A stretch of 64,000 nt of DNA from Candidatus Undinarchaeales archaeon (GCA_030753015.1 JASMDC010000002.1:1-64000), one strand, 5' to 3'; counted from the first letter of the stretch, positions 1 to 8,588 are shown. Numbers and translations: made by a program. Notes: generated from the sequence alone by a model not told the origin.

Positions 1-31
1 TTCCTGTGCTCCTTCTACCTTTCGGCTCCAT
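1..31 (-). CDS. N-terminus of an unidentified protein, cut by the window edge
   Basis: An ATG at 31-29 on the minus strand opens a frame that reads MEPKGRRSTG before leaving the window. It is preceded by GGGAGGTG directly abutting the ATG, an excellent match to the archaeal ribosome site. AT-rich TATA-like sequence (TTTTTAAC, TTTTTTTA) lies about 35-55 nt upstream at 64-84. Only ten residues are visible, rich in basic amino acids, so no product can be assigned. The start is well supported by the ribosome site; the identity is unknown. Confidence 0.5.
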   Translation of the reverse strand, partial: MEPKGRRSTG

Positions 32-185
32 CACCTCCCTTTCGGAAGGGGACTTCCCGCCGAAGTAAAAAAAGTTAAAAAGAGTAGACTGTGAGCGCAC
101 AGCCGAACTGTGTCTCCTCCGGGCGACTCTACGATAGAACTCAATTTCACGCGATAGGAACAATAAATGAGATTAAGACCAATTA

Positions 186-422
186 CTAGTCGTGTTTTAT
201 GAATTCCAATTCTGCCTTCTGCGTCTTTTTCGCGTTAATTTCTAATGCAATCTCCTTTCCACCTTCAGATAGTCCGAAGGTTACTATCCGACAAGATACG
301 GGAGAATTTCGGGTGCCGATATCGCAGAGGACTACATGAACAAACTCAGGGATGCAATACGGCTCAAACCCCTCGACGAGACGGAATGAAGCAAAGAACG
401 AACTAGGTCCCACCAAGGACAT
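186..422 (-). CDS. possible small protein, unknown, 78 aa
   Basis: A minus-strand frame starting MSLVGPSSFFASFRL and ending ELEFIKHD. It lies in a more AT-rich stretch than the rest of the window and its composition is protein-like in the C-terminal half (charged, Lys/Glu rich). Purine-rich GAGAGAGAGGGG stands just before the ATG. No domain is recognised, there is no clear TATA box, and the overlapping plus-strand frame at 352-615 is about as long. Both could be chance frames; this one is slightly preferred on composition. Confidence 0.25.
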   Translation of the reverse strand: MSLVGPSSFFASFRLVEGFEPYCIPEFVHVVLCDIGTRNSPVSCRIVTFGLSEGGKEIALEINAKKTQKAELEFIKHD

Positions 423-441
423 CCCCTCTCTCTCCCGCCCT

Positions 442-457
442 GTAGTAATGTTACTAC
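442..457. promoter_or_regulatory. perfect 7-bp inverted repeat (possible operator)
   Basis: GTAGTAA-TG-TTACTAC is a perfect inverted repeat with a 2-nt centre. It sits about 20 nt upstream of the candidate minus-strand start at 422. It could be a dimeric regulator site or chance; no other copy was seen in the window. Confidence 0.25.
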
Positions 458-615
458 CACACCAGACCGGCACAACTTGTTCAAGAATCGGGAGATTCGA
501 ACCGGCGAAGCGGGTTCCGTCCGGGGCTTTATCTAAGTCTCAAGGACGCCACACACTGCGGGACTCGGTAGCAGCTATGACGTTGGCGGGAAATGGGATG
601 AATAGAACGAGTTGA

Positions 616-643
616 GGGGGCCGGTGAACGGCCCCCCCTTTTT
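616..643 (+). terminator. GC hairpin followed by a T-run
   Basis: GGGGGCCG, a 5-nt loop and CGGCCCCCC are followed directly by TTTTT. The T-run is on the plus strand, so it would terminate a rightward transcript from 350-615, where no convincing gene is seen, or simply separate the region from the leftward MC1 gene. Confidence 0.4.
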
Positions 644-667
644 AGTTTCGCCAGTTCAGTATCGAAC

Positions 668-934
668 TTACAGGCGCTTGATGCCCTTCTTCTTCACGTT
701 GGCCTTCTTGACCTTCGCGGGCATCCAGGAGGGTGCGTTCGGGGGCGCGTCAACGACCTTGACGTTACCGTCGAAGATGTGGATGCGCTTGGCGCCGCGC
801 TCGCGGAGCTCGATCTTCTTGAAACCGCGGGCGGCTGCCTTCAGGGCAGCAGCACGGGGCTGCTTGCCAGAGAAGACGTGGTTCGAGTCCTTACCTTTCT
901 CCTGCAGAACAAAGTACTTAACAATTCCAGCCAT
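668..934 (-). CDS. MC1-type archaeal chromatin protein
   Basis: An 88-residue basic protein matching the monomeric MC1 family (non-histone chromosomal protein that bends and wraps DNA). Seen directly: the family core FSGKQPRAAALKAAARG near residues 21-37, ELRERGAKRIHIF near 42-54, and the Trp-containing APSWMPAKVKKANVKKKGIK tail near 67-86. Length agrees with the usual 90 or so residues. The ATG at 934 is chosen because a TATA box (AATATAAAGG, 966-975) lies 32-41 nt upstream. The same frame stays open upstream to 1336, but those residues do not resemble MC1. Known family role: chromosome compaction and protection; expected in the nucleoid. Confidence 0.93.
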   Translation of the reverse strand: MAGIVKYFVLQEKGKDSNHVFSGKQPRAAALKAAARGFKKIELRERGAKRIHIFDGNVKVVDAPPNAPSWMPAKVKKANVKKKGIKRL

Positions 935-1439
935 AATATCACACTGCCTTCCCCGATAGCGTTTTCCTTTATATTGATTTGTGAAATTGGAGCCGCGTAC
1001 GCGTGTTCTGTCCCCGATTGGGCCTTTTTTCCTCTCGCTCTCCTCGATAGATGGATCGCCGACAGCAGCTTTCCATTGATTATGGACGCTGCCTTGTCCA
1101 TGTTTGGACGGGTGTAACTGCCTGTTCTCGACATCTTGGAAGAAGGATCCCGACGATGCATCGCCTCCATCGAGGGGGGTATCCGTGTCCCGGATATCAG
1201 TTATGTCCACTCCAACATCGCTGTGCTCCCTGCCCGGGATCCCTCTGTAGACCGGTATTGGAACGAACGCCGCCATGAGGGCCAATGCAAAGAACGTGTA
1301 CATCTTACCAAACCCCTCCCGGGCTTTTGTCACCATCGGACCGACCGAACTCGTTCTGCTCCTTGTACTTTATCCGGAGACCGTGGCCGCGTACCCCCGT
1401 GGCGTTCCATTTAAAAAACGAGAGAACGTCACGGGGGCC
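935..1439. other. 505-bp intergenic region with an in-frame exported-looking ORF
   Basis: It holds the minus-strand MC1 promoter (TATA at 966-975) and the plus-strand promoter of the next lipoprotein gene (TTTAAAAAA at 1410-1418, 22-30 nt before the ATG at 1440). A minus-strand frame from ATG 1303 begins MYTFFALALMAAFVPIPVY, looks like a signal peptide, has GGGAGGGG eight or so bases upstream, and runs without a stop into MC1. That is either a chance frame or an alternative exported form; nothing in 1303-935 resembles a known domain. Confidence 0.4.
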
Positions 1440-3551
1440 ATGGGAACAACGACCCACCTTGGTATCATCGTTCTACTGATAGCACTGGCCGTCGCCCTCA
1501 TGGGATGCACCGGAGGAGATGACGCCCCTCCCGCGCCCACCGAGGCCCCCGGGCCTGCCCCTACTGAAGGGACAAAGCCAGCACCGACCGAGGTGGCGCC
1601 AGCGCCCACGAAGGAGGCACCCGCACCGACGAAGGTACCGGAGCCCGAGCCCACCGAGGTGCCCTCACCCGAGCCCACTGAAGCACCGGCCCCCTCCCCG
1701 ACCGCCAAGCCGGAAGATGGCCCCGTCCCCTACTTCCTCTTCTTCTGGGAGGCCTGGCCCGAGGAGTACAGCATCGACACCTTCGAGGAGCTCAACGAGA
1801 ACGTGGGCCCCATCTTCGACTACATCCAGGACCAGGGGTACAACATGATCCTGCTCGAGGTTCCGACCCTCGACCAGAAGTACATGTCGACCTCCTCGAT
1901 CCTCAAGGAACGGAAGTGGACGCCCATGGACGGCGACCATCTCAAGGTCATAACCGAGGAGGCCGAGCAGCGGGGTATCCCCGTCATCATCAACCTCGAG
2001 ACCATCGCGCACCGGAACCTCAATGCCCCCGGTAAGGTCGAGGTCACCACCGATCCCACAACGGGCGAGGAGATCCCCAACATGATGAGCGTGGAGGACA
2101 TGGTGACGCTCGTAGAAGAGCTGATCACCGGCTACACCATCATGGCGGTCTACTCCGAGGCGTTCGCTGACGAGTACGTCGACGCCATCCAGGCCAAGGC
2201 GAACGAGCTGGGTTCCATGTACATGCATGCCGGTGGCGTGCAGCCCAAGGGGCACGGCGCCGTCCACAACAGCTACGCCTATTCTTTCTACACACCGGAC
2301 GCCACCGAGTTCGCAGAAAGGTTCGGCGACCTCGGAGCTCATGACGTCATCCACGGCGTGGCCCGACGCCACGGCAAGCCCTCCATGATCACCGGGGCCG
2401 TTGGTTGGGGCTATCCGTTCGACATGGCCGGGTTCGAGAAGAACATATTCCTGTACAAGACCGTCCAGTACCCCGACCTTTGGGGCTACTTCCTCTTCGT
2501 CTGGACGGAAGAGCTGTACCCGCGGCTCGTGAACCCTCCCTTCAACTTCATGGAAGATATGGGCAAGGACATCCTGGAGTTCAGAAGAACGCCCGAGGAC
2601 AAGCCCGTGGCCAACCTGGTAATCGACATGCCAGGGCCCATTTCGGAGGGCCAGGTCTACCAGGCGACGGCGCGAGGCATCAGCGTTGCGGTCAACGCAC
2701 TGACCGCGAGCGGCTATGACTTTGCAGTGAGCTGGGAACCTTTGGCAGAGGCCGACCTCTACTACGTGTTCTCCACGAGCACGAAGGCCTGCTACCGGAA
2801 CTGGCGGGCCGACACCGAGTGCGGCGAGGGGACCGGTGACGAGGAGTACTGCAGGGCCTACTACCAGGCCAGCTGCGACGATCCCACAGGAGAGCCCTCG
2901 GACGAGGCGGTGGAGGCCCTGGAGGGCAAGCCGCTCCCGGTCCACGACCTCTCCCCTGCGATCACGGCACTGCTCCAGGGCGATGTGCCCGTGATCTTCC
3001 ACCAGGCCTACGCCATCCCCGACGCACCGGGCTGGAACGCGGTGATGGAGTACTTCCAGATCACCACCGATTACACGTCACTTCCCGACCTTCCTGCAAC
3101 TGTGGAGTTCGACGGGGACAAGGTCAGGTTCAAGGGGCTGCCCCCCTTCGATCTGTGCAGCATCCCGACCGCGAACGTGGGCTCGGAGGTCGTCCTCTCG
3201 GGCACTGTGGGCGGGGCCGAGCACGCGCTGCTCGTGACCAAGGACGACAAATACCTGGTCAACGGGAACAATCTCCACCTGGACATGACCTACGTCCTGG
3301 CCAACCAGCTCGAGGACACTCTCCAGGGCCCGACCTTCTCCCACATCGTCGTTGGTAAGGAGGGCTCCGCGTTCCTCGCGGCCGAGGACACGACCGTCTC
3401 CGTCAGACTCCCCGGCGCCCCCAAGAAGGCGAGGGTCGTCATCTTCGACGGGCAGGGGAAGCGTGTCCAGGACGCGACAGAGGACGTCGGCGAGGTCTTC
3501 GAGAAGGAGCTCACGCAGTACCAGCTCATGATAGTTGAGCCGGTGGCCTAG
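1440..3551 (+). CDS. secreted lipoprotein with glycoside-hydrolase-like barrel
   Basis: 703 residues. Residues 1-24 are a lipoprotein signal (hydrophobic IIVLLIALAVALMG, then Cys). Residues 25-95 are a Pro/Thr/Glu linker of PTE and APTK repeats, a likely spacer and O-glycosylation site. From about residue 96 a globular domain starts YFLFFWEAWPEEY, with alternating strands and helices and aromatic/acidic loops (LLEVPTLDQ, VIINLETIA, WGYFLFVWTEE) like a TIM-barrel glycosidase or sugar-binding relative. The C-terminal 200 residues look like beta-sandwich. Catalytic residues were not identified, so enzymatic activity is inferred. The start is the lipobox-proximal ATG, 22-30 nt after a TATA box, so the mRNA is probably leaderless. 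It acts outside the membrane. The 445-codon frame on the other strand is a shadow. Confidence 0.8.
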   Translation: MGTTTHLGIIVLLIALAVALMGCTGGDDAPPAPTEAPGPAPTEGTKPAPTEVAPAPTKEAPAPTKVPEPEPTEVPSPEPTEAPAPSPTAKPEDGPVPYFLFFWEAWPEEYSIDTFEELNENVGPIFDYIQDQGYNMILLEVPTLDQKYMSTSSILKERKWTPMDGDHLKVITEEAEQRGIPVIINLETIAHRNLNAPGKVEVTTDPTTGEEIPNMMSVEDMVTLVEELITGYTIMAVYSEAFADEYVDAIQAKANELGSMYMHAGGVQPKGHGAVHNSYAYSFYTPDATEFAERFGDLGAHDVIHGVARRHGKPSMITGAVGWGYPFDMAGFEKNIFLYKTVQYPDLWGYFLFVWTEELYPRLVNPPFNFMEDMGKDILEFRRTPEDKPVANLVIDMPGPISEGQVYQATARGISVAVNALTASGYDFAVSWEPLAEADLYYVFSTSTKACYRNWRADTECGEGTGDEEYCRAYYQASCDDPTGEPSDEAVEALEGKPLPVHDLSPAITALLQGDVPVIFHQAYAIPDAPGWNAVMEYFQITTDYTSLPDLPATVEFDGDKVRFKGLPPFDLCSIPTANVGSEVVLSGTVGGAEHALLVTKDDKYLVNGNNLHLDMTYVLANQLEDTLQGPTFSHIVVGKEGSAFLAAEDTTVSVRLPGAPKKARVVIFDGQGKRVQDATEDVGEVFEKELTQYQLMIVEPVA

Positions 3552-3577
3552 GCCCGGGGGATCTGGGACATCCCGGC

Positions 3578-3916
3578 CTAGTCCCTCTCCTGTGCGCTTG
3601 CCGCGTAGAACGTGAACAGGGACAGGCCGCACAGGACGTAGAGAGCGTTCATCATCTCCTCTTTTACGAGCCACATCGCACCGATGCCGGTGAGCAGCCC
3701 CAGCATGTACAGCGTCAGGTGGACCAGATACCGCTCCTGCCCCTGGTCCGTCTCCTCCGCACGTTCCTTCTCCACAAGTGCCTTGTCACCAGGGGCTCTG
3801 AGCTGTCGCATGGACCCTTCCCGTCCTACAGGATAGTGGCCATTCTTTATCAAGCCACCGATGGTGCGCCCAAGGCTCTCTACCGTGAGCACATCCTTCA
3901 CGGGATCAGAGGACAT
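3578..3916 (-). CDS. small membrane protein with two C-terminal helices, unknown
   Basis: 112 residues: a polar N-terminal half (1-60, helical, charged) and two hydrophobic segments, about 66-84 (LVHLTLYMLGLLTGIGAMWLV) and 88-106 (ALYVLCGLSLFTFYAASA), joined by a short acidic turn. The ATG is supported by GGGAGGT five bases upstream. It is divergent from the radical SAM gene and tail-to-tail with the lipoprotein gene (26 nt apart). The family is not recognised. Prediction: inner-membrane hairpin with a cytoplasmic N-terminal domain. Confidence 0.65.
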   Translation of the reverse strand: MSSDPVKDVLTVESLGRTIGGLIKNGHYPVGREGSMRQLRAPGDKALVEKERAEETDQGQERYLVHLTLYMLGLLTGIGAMWLVKEEMMNALYVLCGLSLFTFYAASAQERD

Positions 3917-4018
3917 TGTCTACCTCCCTCCCCGGGGCCCCGATCCTCACATCACGGAGGCCGGGATCGCACCCAATCCTTTTTTATACATCAATGTCTA
4001 ATCCAGCATCGGTTGCCC
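3917..4018. promoter_or_regulatory. divergent promoter region
   Basis: TTTTTTATA at 3980-3988 is a TATA box 31-39 nt before the GTG of the radical SAM gene. Its complement TATAAAAAA could serve the leftward membrane-protein gene with a leader of about 40 nt that contains its GGGAGGT ribosome site. Confidence 0.55.
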
Positions 4019-5554
4019 GTGAGCGATGTAGTCCTGGTCCAGCCCCGCGCCTCACTCTTCGATGAGGTCCTTGAAGGCCACTCCCTTCCCCTCTCGATCA
4101 TGATCGCCGGCTCGGTGGTGGCCCAGGAGCGCAAGATAACCCTGATCGACCAGCGGACGTCGGACGACTGGGAGGGCGAACTACGTTCCGCCGTACGCTC
4201 GGGTCCGGTGTGCGTTGGCACGACCACCATGACGGGGATCCAGATATGGCAGGCCCTGGAGATATCCAGGACCGTCAAGGACGAGGATCCCGAGATCCCC
4301 GTGGTCTGGGGTGGCCCCCATGCGACCCTCGATCCCGCGGGGACCGTGCGACACCCCCTGGTGGACGCGGCGGTGGTGGGCGACGGTGAGCACACCCTGT
4401 GGGAGCTGGTCCGCGCGCTGGAGGACGGCCGACCGCTGTCCGCTATCAAGGGGCTCGTGTACTCGAAGGACGGTAAGGTCCATGTGAACCCCCCGCGCCC
4501 GCCATCCGCACTGGACGAGCTACCCGATCCCCCGTTCCACCTCCTGCGCGACCCGGAGAATTACATCTTTGGAAGAAGGGGGAGGCGCTGCATGAGCGTC
4601 CCCACCTCTCGTGGGTGCCCGAGGATGTGCACATTCTGCGTGTCGACCGTAGTGGGCCGCGGAATGTGGAGGGCCATGTCGGTGGTGCGTGTGCTCGACC
4701 TCGTGACCTCGATGGTGGAGCGCTTCGACCTCGGATTCGTGTGGTTCGAGGAGCAGGATTCGTTCATCGATAGAAAGCGCATCCTTGCCATCGCCCAGGG
4801 GTTCGTGGATCGTGGCCTCGACATCCAGTGGGAGGCGAACGCTCACGTCACCGAGCTGTCGCGAATGAGCGACGAGGACCTCTCTATCCTGGAGAGGGGG
4901 GGGATGAAGGACCTCATAATCGGTGTGGAATCCGGCTCCCAGCGGATTCTGGACTCTATCAACAAGGGCCTCAGTATCGAGACAGTCCATGCGCTCAACC
5001 GTCGGCTTGCATCGTATCCCTTCCATCCCCGCTACTGCGTCATGAGCGGATTCCCCGGAGAGACCGAGGAGGACCTTGCTGCGACCGTGAGCCTCATGGC
5101 CCGGGTCATCGAGGAGAACCCCCGTGCCTCGACCAACTGCCTCTATCCGGTCATCCCCTACCCGGGCACGGAGTACCTGGCCAAGGCGATGGCGCAGGGG
5201 CTCGAGCCTCCGGACTCGCTGGAGGGCTGGACCGCTTTCGACACCTACGTGGCCCTGCGCGATGGCCTCGACAGGATCCTGCCGTGGGTGACGGAGGAAC
5301 GCGCGAAGCTCCTGAGGCGACTCTACGTGATCTCCAACTTCATCGATGAGAAATCGGACATCGTGTCCAACCCCGTTCTCCGCACGCTCTCCCGCCTGTA
5401 CAGGCCAGTGGCCAGGGCCCGGTTCTTCTCCATGAACACATCCTTCATGGAGCTCGAGGACGCCCTTTACATAAAGGGACGGGAGGGCGTGTTCACGTCA
5501 CCCGCACGCGAGCCTGTCGTCGGCCCGACCATGGCCCCGGAGGATCCTCGGTAG
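4019..5554 (+). CDS. B12-binding-type radical SAM protein
   Basis: 511 residues. The N-terminal 150 residues form a cobalamin-binding-like Rossmann domain (VLVQPRASLF, then LPLSIMIAGSVV, CVGTTTMTGIQ, VVWGGPHATLDP, VVGDGEHTL). The radical SAM core follows with the cluster motif CPRMCTFC near residues 199-206 and later strands GVESGSQRIL and MSGFPGETEEDL, typical of the MiaB/BchE-like superfamily. The C-terminus is helical. The DxHxxG histidine of base-off B12 proteins was not seen, so cobalamin may be absent or bound base-on. The GTG start is chosen from the TATA spacing and because the B12-like domain begins at once. Substrate unknown; members modify lipids, tetrapyrroles, RNA or peptides. 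Confidence 0.85.
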   Translation: MSDVVLVQPRASLFDEVLEGHSLPLSIMIAGSVVAQERKITLIDQRTSDDWEGELRSAVRSGPVCVGTTTMTGIQIWQALEISRTVKDEDPEIPVVWGGPHATLDPAGTVRHPLVDAAVVGDGEHTLWELVRALEDGRPLSAIKGLVYSKDGKVHVNPPRPPSALDELPDPPFHLLRDPENYIFGRRGRRCMSVPTSRGCPRMCTFCVSTVVGRGMWRAMSVVRVLDLVTSMVERFDLGFVWFEEQDSFIDRKRILAIAQGFVDRGLDIQWEANAHVTELSRMSDEDLSILERGGMKDLIIGVESGSQRILDSINKGLSIETVHALNRRLASYPFHPRYCVMSGFPGETEEDLAATVSLMARVIEENPRASTNCLYPVIPYPGTEYLAKAMAQGLEPPDSLEGWTAFDTYVALRDGLDRILPWVTEERAKLLRRLYVISNFIDEKSDIVSNPVLRTLSRLYRPVARARFFSMNTSFMELEDALYIKGREGVFTSPAREPVVGPTMAPEDPR

Positions 5555-5643
5555 CGTTCCCCGGAACTTGTTGAATTATCGACCAGAACTGGAGTCCACG
5601 CCGGCACCGTCGCGTCGGGATACCCGCCCCCTCCTGTCCTCTG

Positions 5644-5945
5644 CTATCGGGGAGAGCTGGGCCCCGCACGTTCCGCGGCCTGCATGACCAGGGTCACAAC
5701 GTCGTCCCGCGTGACGCCCGGCAGCTCCACGCCCTGCTCCAGCCACCCGTCCACCGCTTTCCCCAGAGAGTCCACGTCAAGCTCGCTGCCCTTCAGGGTC
5801 TCCTCCAGCCTGGTGAGAGCACGATGAGCGTGGGAGCGTCGCCATCCCTTGCCGCCTGGGCCACGGCGTGGTAGAGGGACTGGGAGCGTAGGGCCGACAC
5901 GGATCCCGGGCGCAGGATGCGAAGGTGCGTGGTTATGTCATACAC
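5644..5945 (-). pseudogene. remnant of a lipoate/biotin-protein-ligase-like gene, frameshifted
   Basis: From GTG 5945 the minus strand reads 50 codons: ILRPGSVSALRSQSLYHAVA, then RDGDAPTLIVLSPG, then a stop at 5795-5793. This resembles the N-terminus of archaeal lipoate-protein-ligase-like proteins (PLRSQxxYHA, DxPxTLxxxSP). A second minus frame then continues with protein-like sequence (LEETLKGSELDVDSLGK, LPGVTRDDVVTLVMQAAERA) to TAG at 5646-5644. Together they look like a gene that has lost its middle and shifted frame. The catalytic core is absent. Part or all of the shift could be an assembly error, but the missing length argues for decay. The family match is from memory of motifs. Confidence 0.45.
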
Positions 5946-5989
5946 GCCATCTGGCAACAGATTTAAACCATCGTCGATCCGTGCGGCCC
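5946..5989. promoter_or_regulatory. promoter of the aconitase gene
   Basis: ATTTAAACC at 5961-5969 is a TATA element about 22-29 nt before ATG 5990, giving a leaderless mRNA. The near-palindromic TTTAAA may also have driven the decayed leftward gene. Confidence 0.55.
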
Positions 5990-7873
5990 ATGGGATCCAC
6001 CGTAATCGAGAAGATCATCGCCACCCATGCCGGCCACTCCGTCAACGCGGGGGACGTCGTGTGGATGGACATCGACGTGCGCAGCGCCCGGGACTTCGGG
6101 GGCGCCAATGTCGTCAAGAACCTCCAGGCCAACTGTGCCGATAAACCGGTCGACGACAGGGAGCGCACCTTCTTCACCTTCGACTGCAACGCTCCGGCCA
6201 CTTCTGCCGGGTACGCGGACAACCAGCAGACCTGTCGCCTGTTCTCCCGGGAGAACGACATCAAGGTGTACGACGTCAACACCGGTGTCGGCAGCCACGT
6301 GATGCTCGAGGAGGGACTTGTGGTCCCCGGCGCCATCGTGGTGGGCACCGATTCGCACCTCAACATCATGGGCTCCGTGGGCGCCCTCGGCCAGGGGATG
6401 GGAGACGTCGATGTGGCGTTCGTGTGGTGCGCGGGCCGCACCTGGTTCACCGTCCCCGAGACCATGCGCGTCGTCCTGAAGGGCACGCCCGGTCCCGCAG
6501 CGTCCGCCAAGGACATCACCCTTGCCGTTATCAAGCGTCTTGGCTCCAAGGGGGCTCTTGGCCGCGCGGTGGAGTTCTCCGGTCCCGCCATCGACAAGCT
6601 CTCGCTCGCCGGTCGCATCACACTTGCCAGCATGGCCACCGAGATGGGGGCCATCTCTGCCTTCCTCATCCCCAACGACGAGGTCGTCAACTTCAGTCGC
6701 CGTCGCTCGGCGGCCGAGCCTGTCGTGGTCGTGCCTGACACTGACGCCGCCTACGTTGAGACCATCGAGATCGAAGTGGACGGGCTCGCACCCCAGATCG
6801 CCAGACCTGGCTCGCCCGCCGACGTGGTGGACGTGGCCGCGGTCGCCGGCGCCCACGTGGACTCGGGGCTCATCGGTTCATGCACCAACGGGCGGTTCGA
6901 GGACATGGCCACCGCGGCAGAGATCCTGCACGGGAAGCAGCTGGCCGACGGGTTCGTGCTCAAGATCGTCCCCGCCACCTCCGAGGTGTACGACAGGATG
7001 CTCGATGAGGGGCTCATCAAGGTGTTCCGCGACGCGGGCGCCCTGGTCCACAATCCCGGGTGCGGCGGATGCGCCGCTGGCCAGGCGGGCATCATCGGCG
7101 TCGGTGAGGTGCAGGTGTCAACGTCGAACCGCAATTTCCCCGGCAAGCAGGGGAAGGGTGACACGTACCTCACCAGCCCGGCCACCGTGGCGGCCACGGC
7201 GCTGGCGGGCAAGCTCACCGTCCCACAGGCGGTCAGCCTTGACGGCATCATCCCGGACGGGAAGTACGGCTGGGCCACACGGAAGGCGCCCGCACCTACG
7301 GTTCCCCGTCCCGCCGAGGCGAAGGATGGTGTGGCCGGTGCCAAGGGCGACAAGCCCACCTCCCTCAAGGGCCGCGGGTTCCCTCTGGTGTCCGGTGACG
7401 CGTTCATCGACGACATCGATACGGACATGATCTTCCACAACCGGTACCTTCACATCACCGACGTGGCGCAGATGGGCCAGTACGCCCTGGACAACCTCGA
7501 CGGGTACAAGGATTACTCCGAGCGGGCCAAGAAGGATGATATCCTCGTGGTGGGCAAGAACTTCGGCTCGGGCTCGTCCCGTGCTCAGGCGCTCGACTGC
7601 TTCGTCTCGCTGGGCGTCCAGTGCATCGTGGGCCAGTCCTTCGGCGCGATCTGGCTGCGCAACGCCATCAACAACGGCATCCCGGTGGTCATCGCACCCG
7701 AGCTTGGTACTGAATTCCTCAAGGAGGGCGACGGGCTGGAGGTGGACCTCACGACCGGTACCATCACCAACACAGCCTCTGGGAAGTCCGTCAAGGGCCA
7801 GCCGATGTTCTCGGTGCAGATGGACATCTATCAGGCAGAAGGCGTCTTCAATTACGCCGTGAAGAAGGGCTGA
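5990..7873 (+). CDS. aconitase-family hydro-lyase, large and small subunits fused
   Basis: 627 residues containing a LeuC-like catalytic part (1-420) and a LeuD-like swivel domain (about 460-627) in one chain, as in the single-chain aconitases called Aquifex-type. Seen: VGTDSHLNIMGS, the cluster ligand cysteines in GSCTNG and in NPGCGGCAAG, and in the swivel domain GKNFGSGSSRAQAL. The 4Fe-4S cluster and these residues support reversible citrate/isocitrate isomerisation in the TCA cycle; isopropylmalate or homoaconitate dehydratase activity cannot be excluded. A 40-residue Ala/Pro/Lys linker (near 420-460) joins the domains. The ATG is 22-29 nt after a TATA box. Its end overlaps the convergent gene by 26 nt. 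Confidence 0.88.
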   Translation: MGSTVIEKIIATHAGHSVNAGDVVWMDIDVRSARDFGGANVVKNLQANCADKPVDDRERTFFTFDCNAPATSAGYADNQQTCRLFSRENDIKVYDVNTGVGSHVMLEEGLVVPGAIVVGTDSHLNIMGSVGALGQGMGDVDVAFVWCAGRTWFTVPETMRVVLKGTPGPAASAKDITLAVIKRLGSKGALGRAVEFSGPAIDKLSLAGRITLASMATEMGAISAFLIPNDEVVNFSRRRSAAEPVVVVPDTDAAYVETIEIEVDGLAPQIARPGSPADVVDVAAVAGAHVDSGLIGSCTNGRFEDMATAAEILHGKQLADGFVLKIVPATSEVYDRMLDEGLIKVFRDAGALVHNPGCGGCAAGQAGIIGVGEVQVSTSNRNFPGKQGKGDTYLTSPATVAATALAGKLTVPQAVSLDGIIPDGKYGWATRKAPAPTVPRPAEAKDGVAGAKGDKPTSLKGRGFPLVSGDAFIDDIDTDMIFHNRYLHITDVAQMGQYALDNLDGYKDYSERAKKDDILVVGKNFGSGSSRAQALDCFVSLGVQCIVGQSFGAIWLRNAINNGIPVVIAPELGTEFLKEGDGLEVDLTTGTITNTASGKSVKGQPMFSVQMDIYQAEGVFNYAVKKG

Positions 7874-8588
7874 TGGCGCACGAGCTCCCCTCCTTGCCCT
7901 GCACGAACCGGTCCGCGAAGTAGGCCTTCCCGGCGGATGGGCCGCATGCGATGACGCGATCGCCGAGCCAGGTGAATGGATAGACCAGGAACAGCAGGGT
8001 GAAGAACTCGTTCAGCTCCCGCTCGAGATCGCCATCGGGCTGGGTGAGCACCAGGAAAGCAGTGTCGGAGAGGCGCTGGGCGTAGGTGGCGTACCATGTA
8101 TCGTCGTGCTCGATGACGGTGGCGTGACTTACGAAGAGGCCCTTGAGCGCCAGGTCGAACGCCTCCAGGAATGCTCTCGGTGGCAATCCCGGGTCCGCTG
8201 CAGCCACGAGCTCGGGCAGGTGCGGATCAGTGGGCAGGTCGGGCCAGTCTATCCCGTCCAGCGCGGGCAGCTCGCCGCCCTCCTGTCGTCCAGCGAAGTC
8301 CACCAACCGCTCGAGCAGCGCGTCCCCGGAGGCCAGCGTCTCGGCAGTTGTCACGTCATCATATTGCAGGCGCTCCTTCGGGAACGTCCGGGCCCGCAGG
8401 AGCCGATGCTCGGACAGAGGGTGCAGGCTGCGCACAAGGCCGGTGTACATCGATGCCGGATCGAACCGAGCGTGCCGGTCGAAACCGCGCACGAGGGCGT
8501 ACAGCTCACCGGTGGCCAGACCACGGAAGGCCCGACGACATCTGGACCTGGCGTGCATGTGCCGCTGGGTGCGTCCGGCATGGCCCAT
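7848..8588 (-). CDS. unknown cytoplasmic protein, 246 aa
   Basis: The start at ATG 8588 is chosen because GATATAAAC (8612-8620) lies 24-32 nt upstream, the leaderless spacing used elsewhere in this window; the frame is open further upstream but would begin inside the neighbouring gene. Basic N-terminus, then a mixed acidic, Leu-rich protein with segments such as LDGIDWPDLPTDPHLPELV and, near the C-terminus, two aromatic strands (FFTLLFLVYPFTWLGDRVIA). No signal peptide or recognised motif. It is convergent with and overlaps the aconitase gene, and lies downstream of the NAD kinase/DUF192 pair with its own promoter. Function not assigned. Confidence 0.6.
   Translation of the reverse strand: MGHAGRTQRHMHARSRCRRAFRGLATGELYALVRGFDRHARFDPASMYTGLVRSLHPLSEHRLLRARTFPKERLQYDDVTTAETLASGDALLERLVDFAGRQEGGELPALDGIDWPDLPTDPHLPELVAAADPGLPPRAFLEAFDLALKGLFVSHATVIEHDDTWYATYAQRLSDTAFLVLTQPDGDLERELNEFFTLLFLVYPFTWLGDRVIACGPSAGKAYFADRFVQGKEGSSCAISPSSRRN

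Noticed and set aside
498-512. GATTCGAACC as a tRNA T-loop
   Set aside because: Neither strand gives a paired T-stem, anticodon arm or acceptor stem around it.
555-595. GGTAGCAGC stretch as an SRP RNA domain
   Set aside because: The resemblance to the GGAAGCAGC loop is short and the rest of the SRP RNA fold is absent.
1665-3002. 445-codon frame on the minus strand
   Set aside because: It is fully opposite the lipoprotein gene, which has a signal peptide, promoter and coherent domains. Its Val/Gly/His-rich composition is typical of a GC-rich shadow.
5849-5989. Upstream extension of the aconitase reading frame
   Set aside because: The extension overlaps the lipoate-ligase remnant, lacks family similarity, and the TATA box lies after it; ATG 5990 fits both family and promoter.
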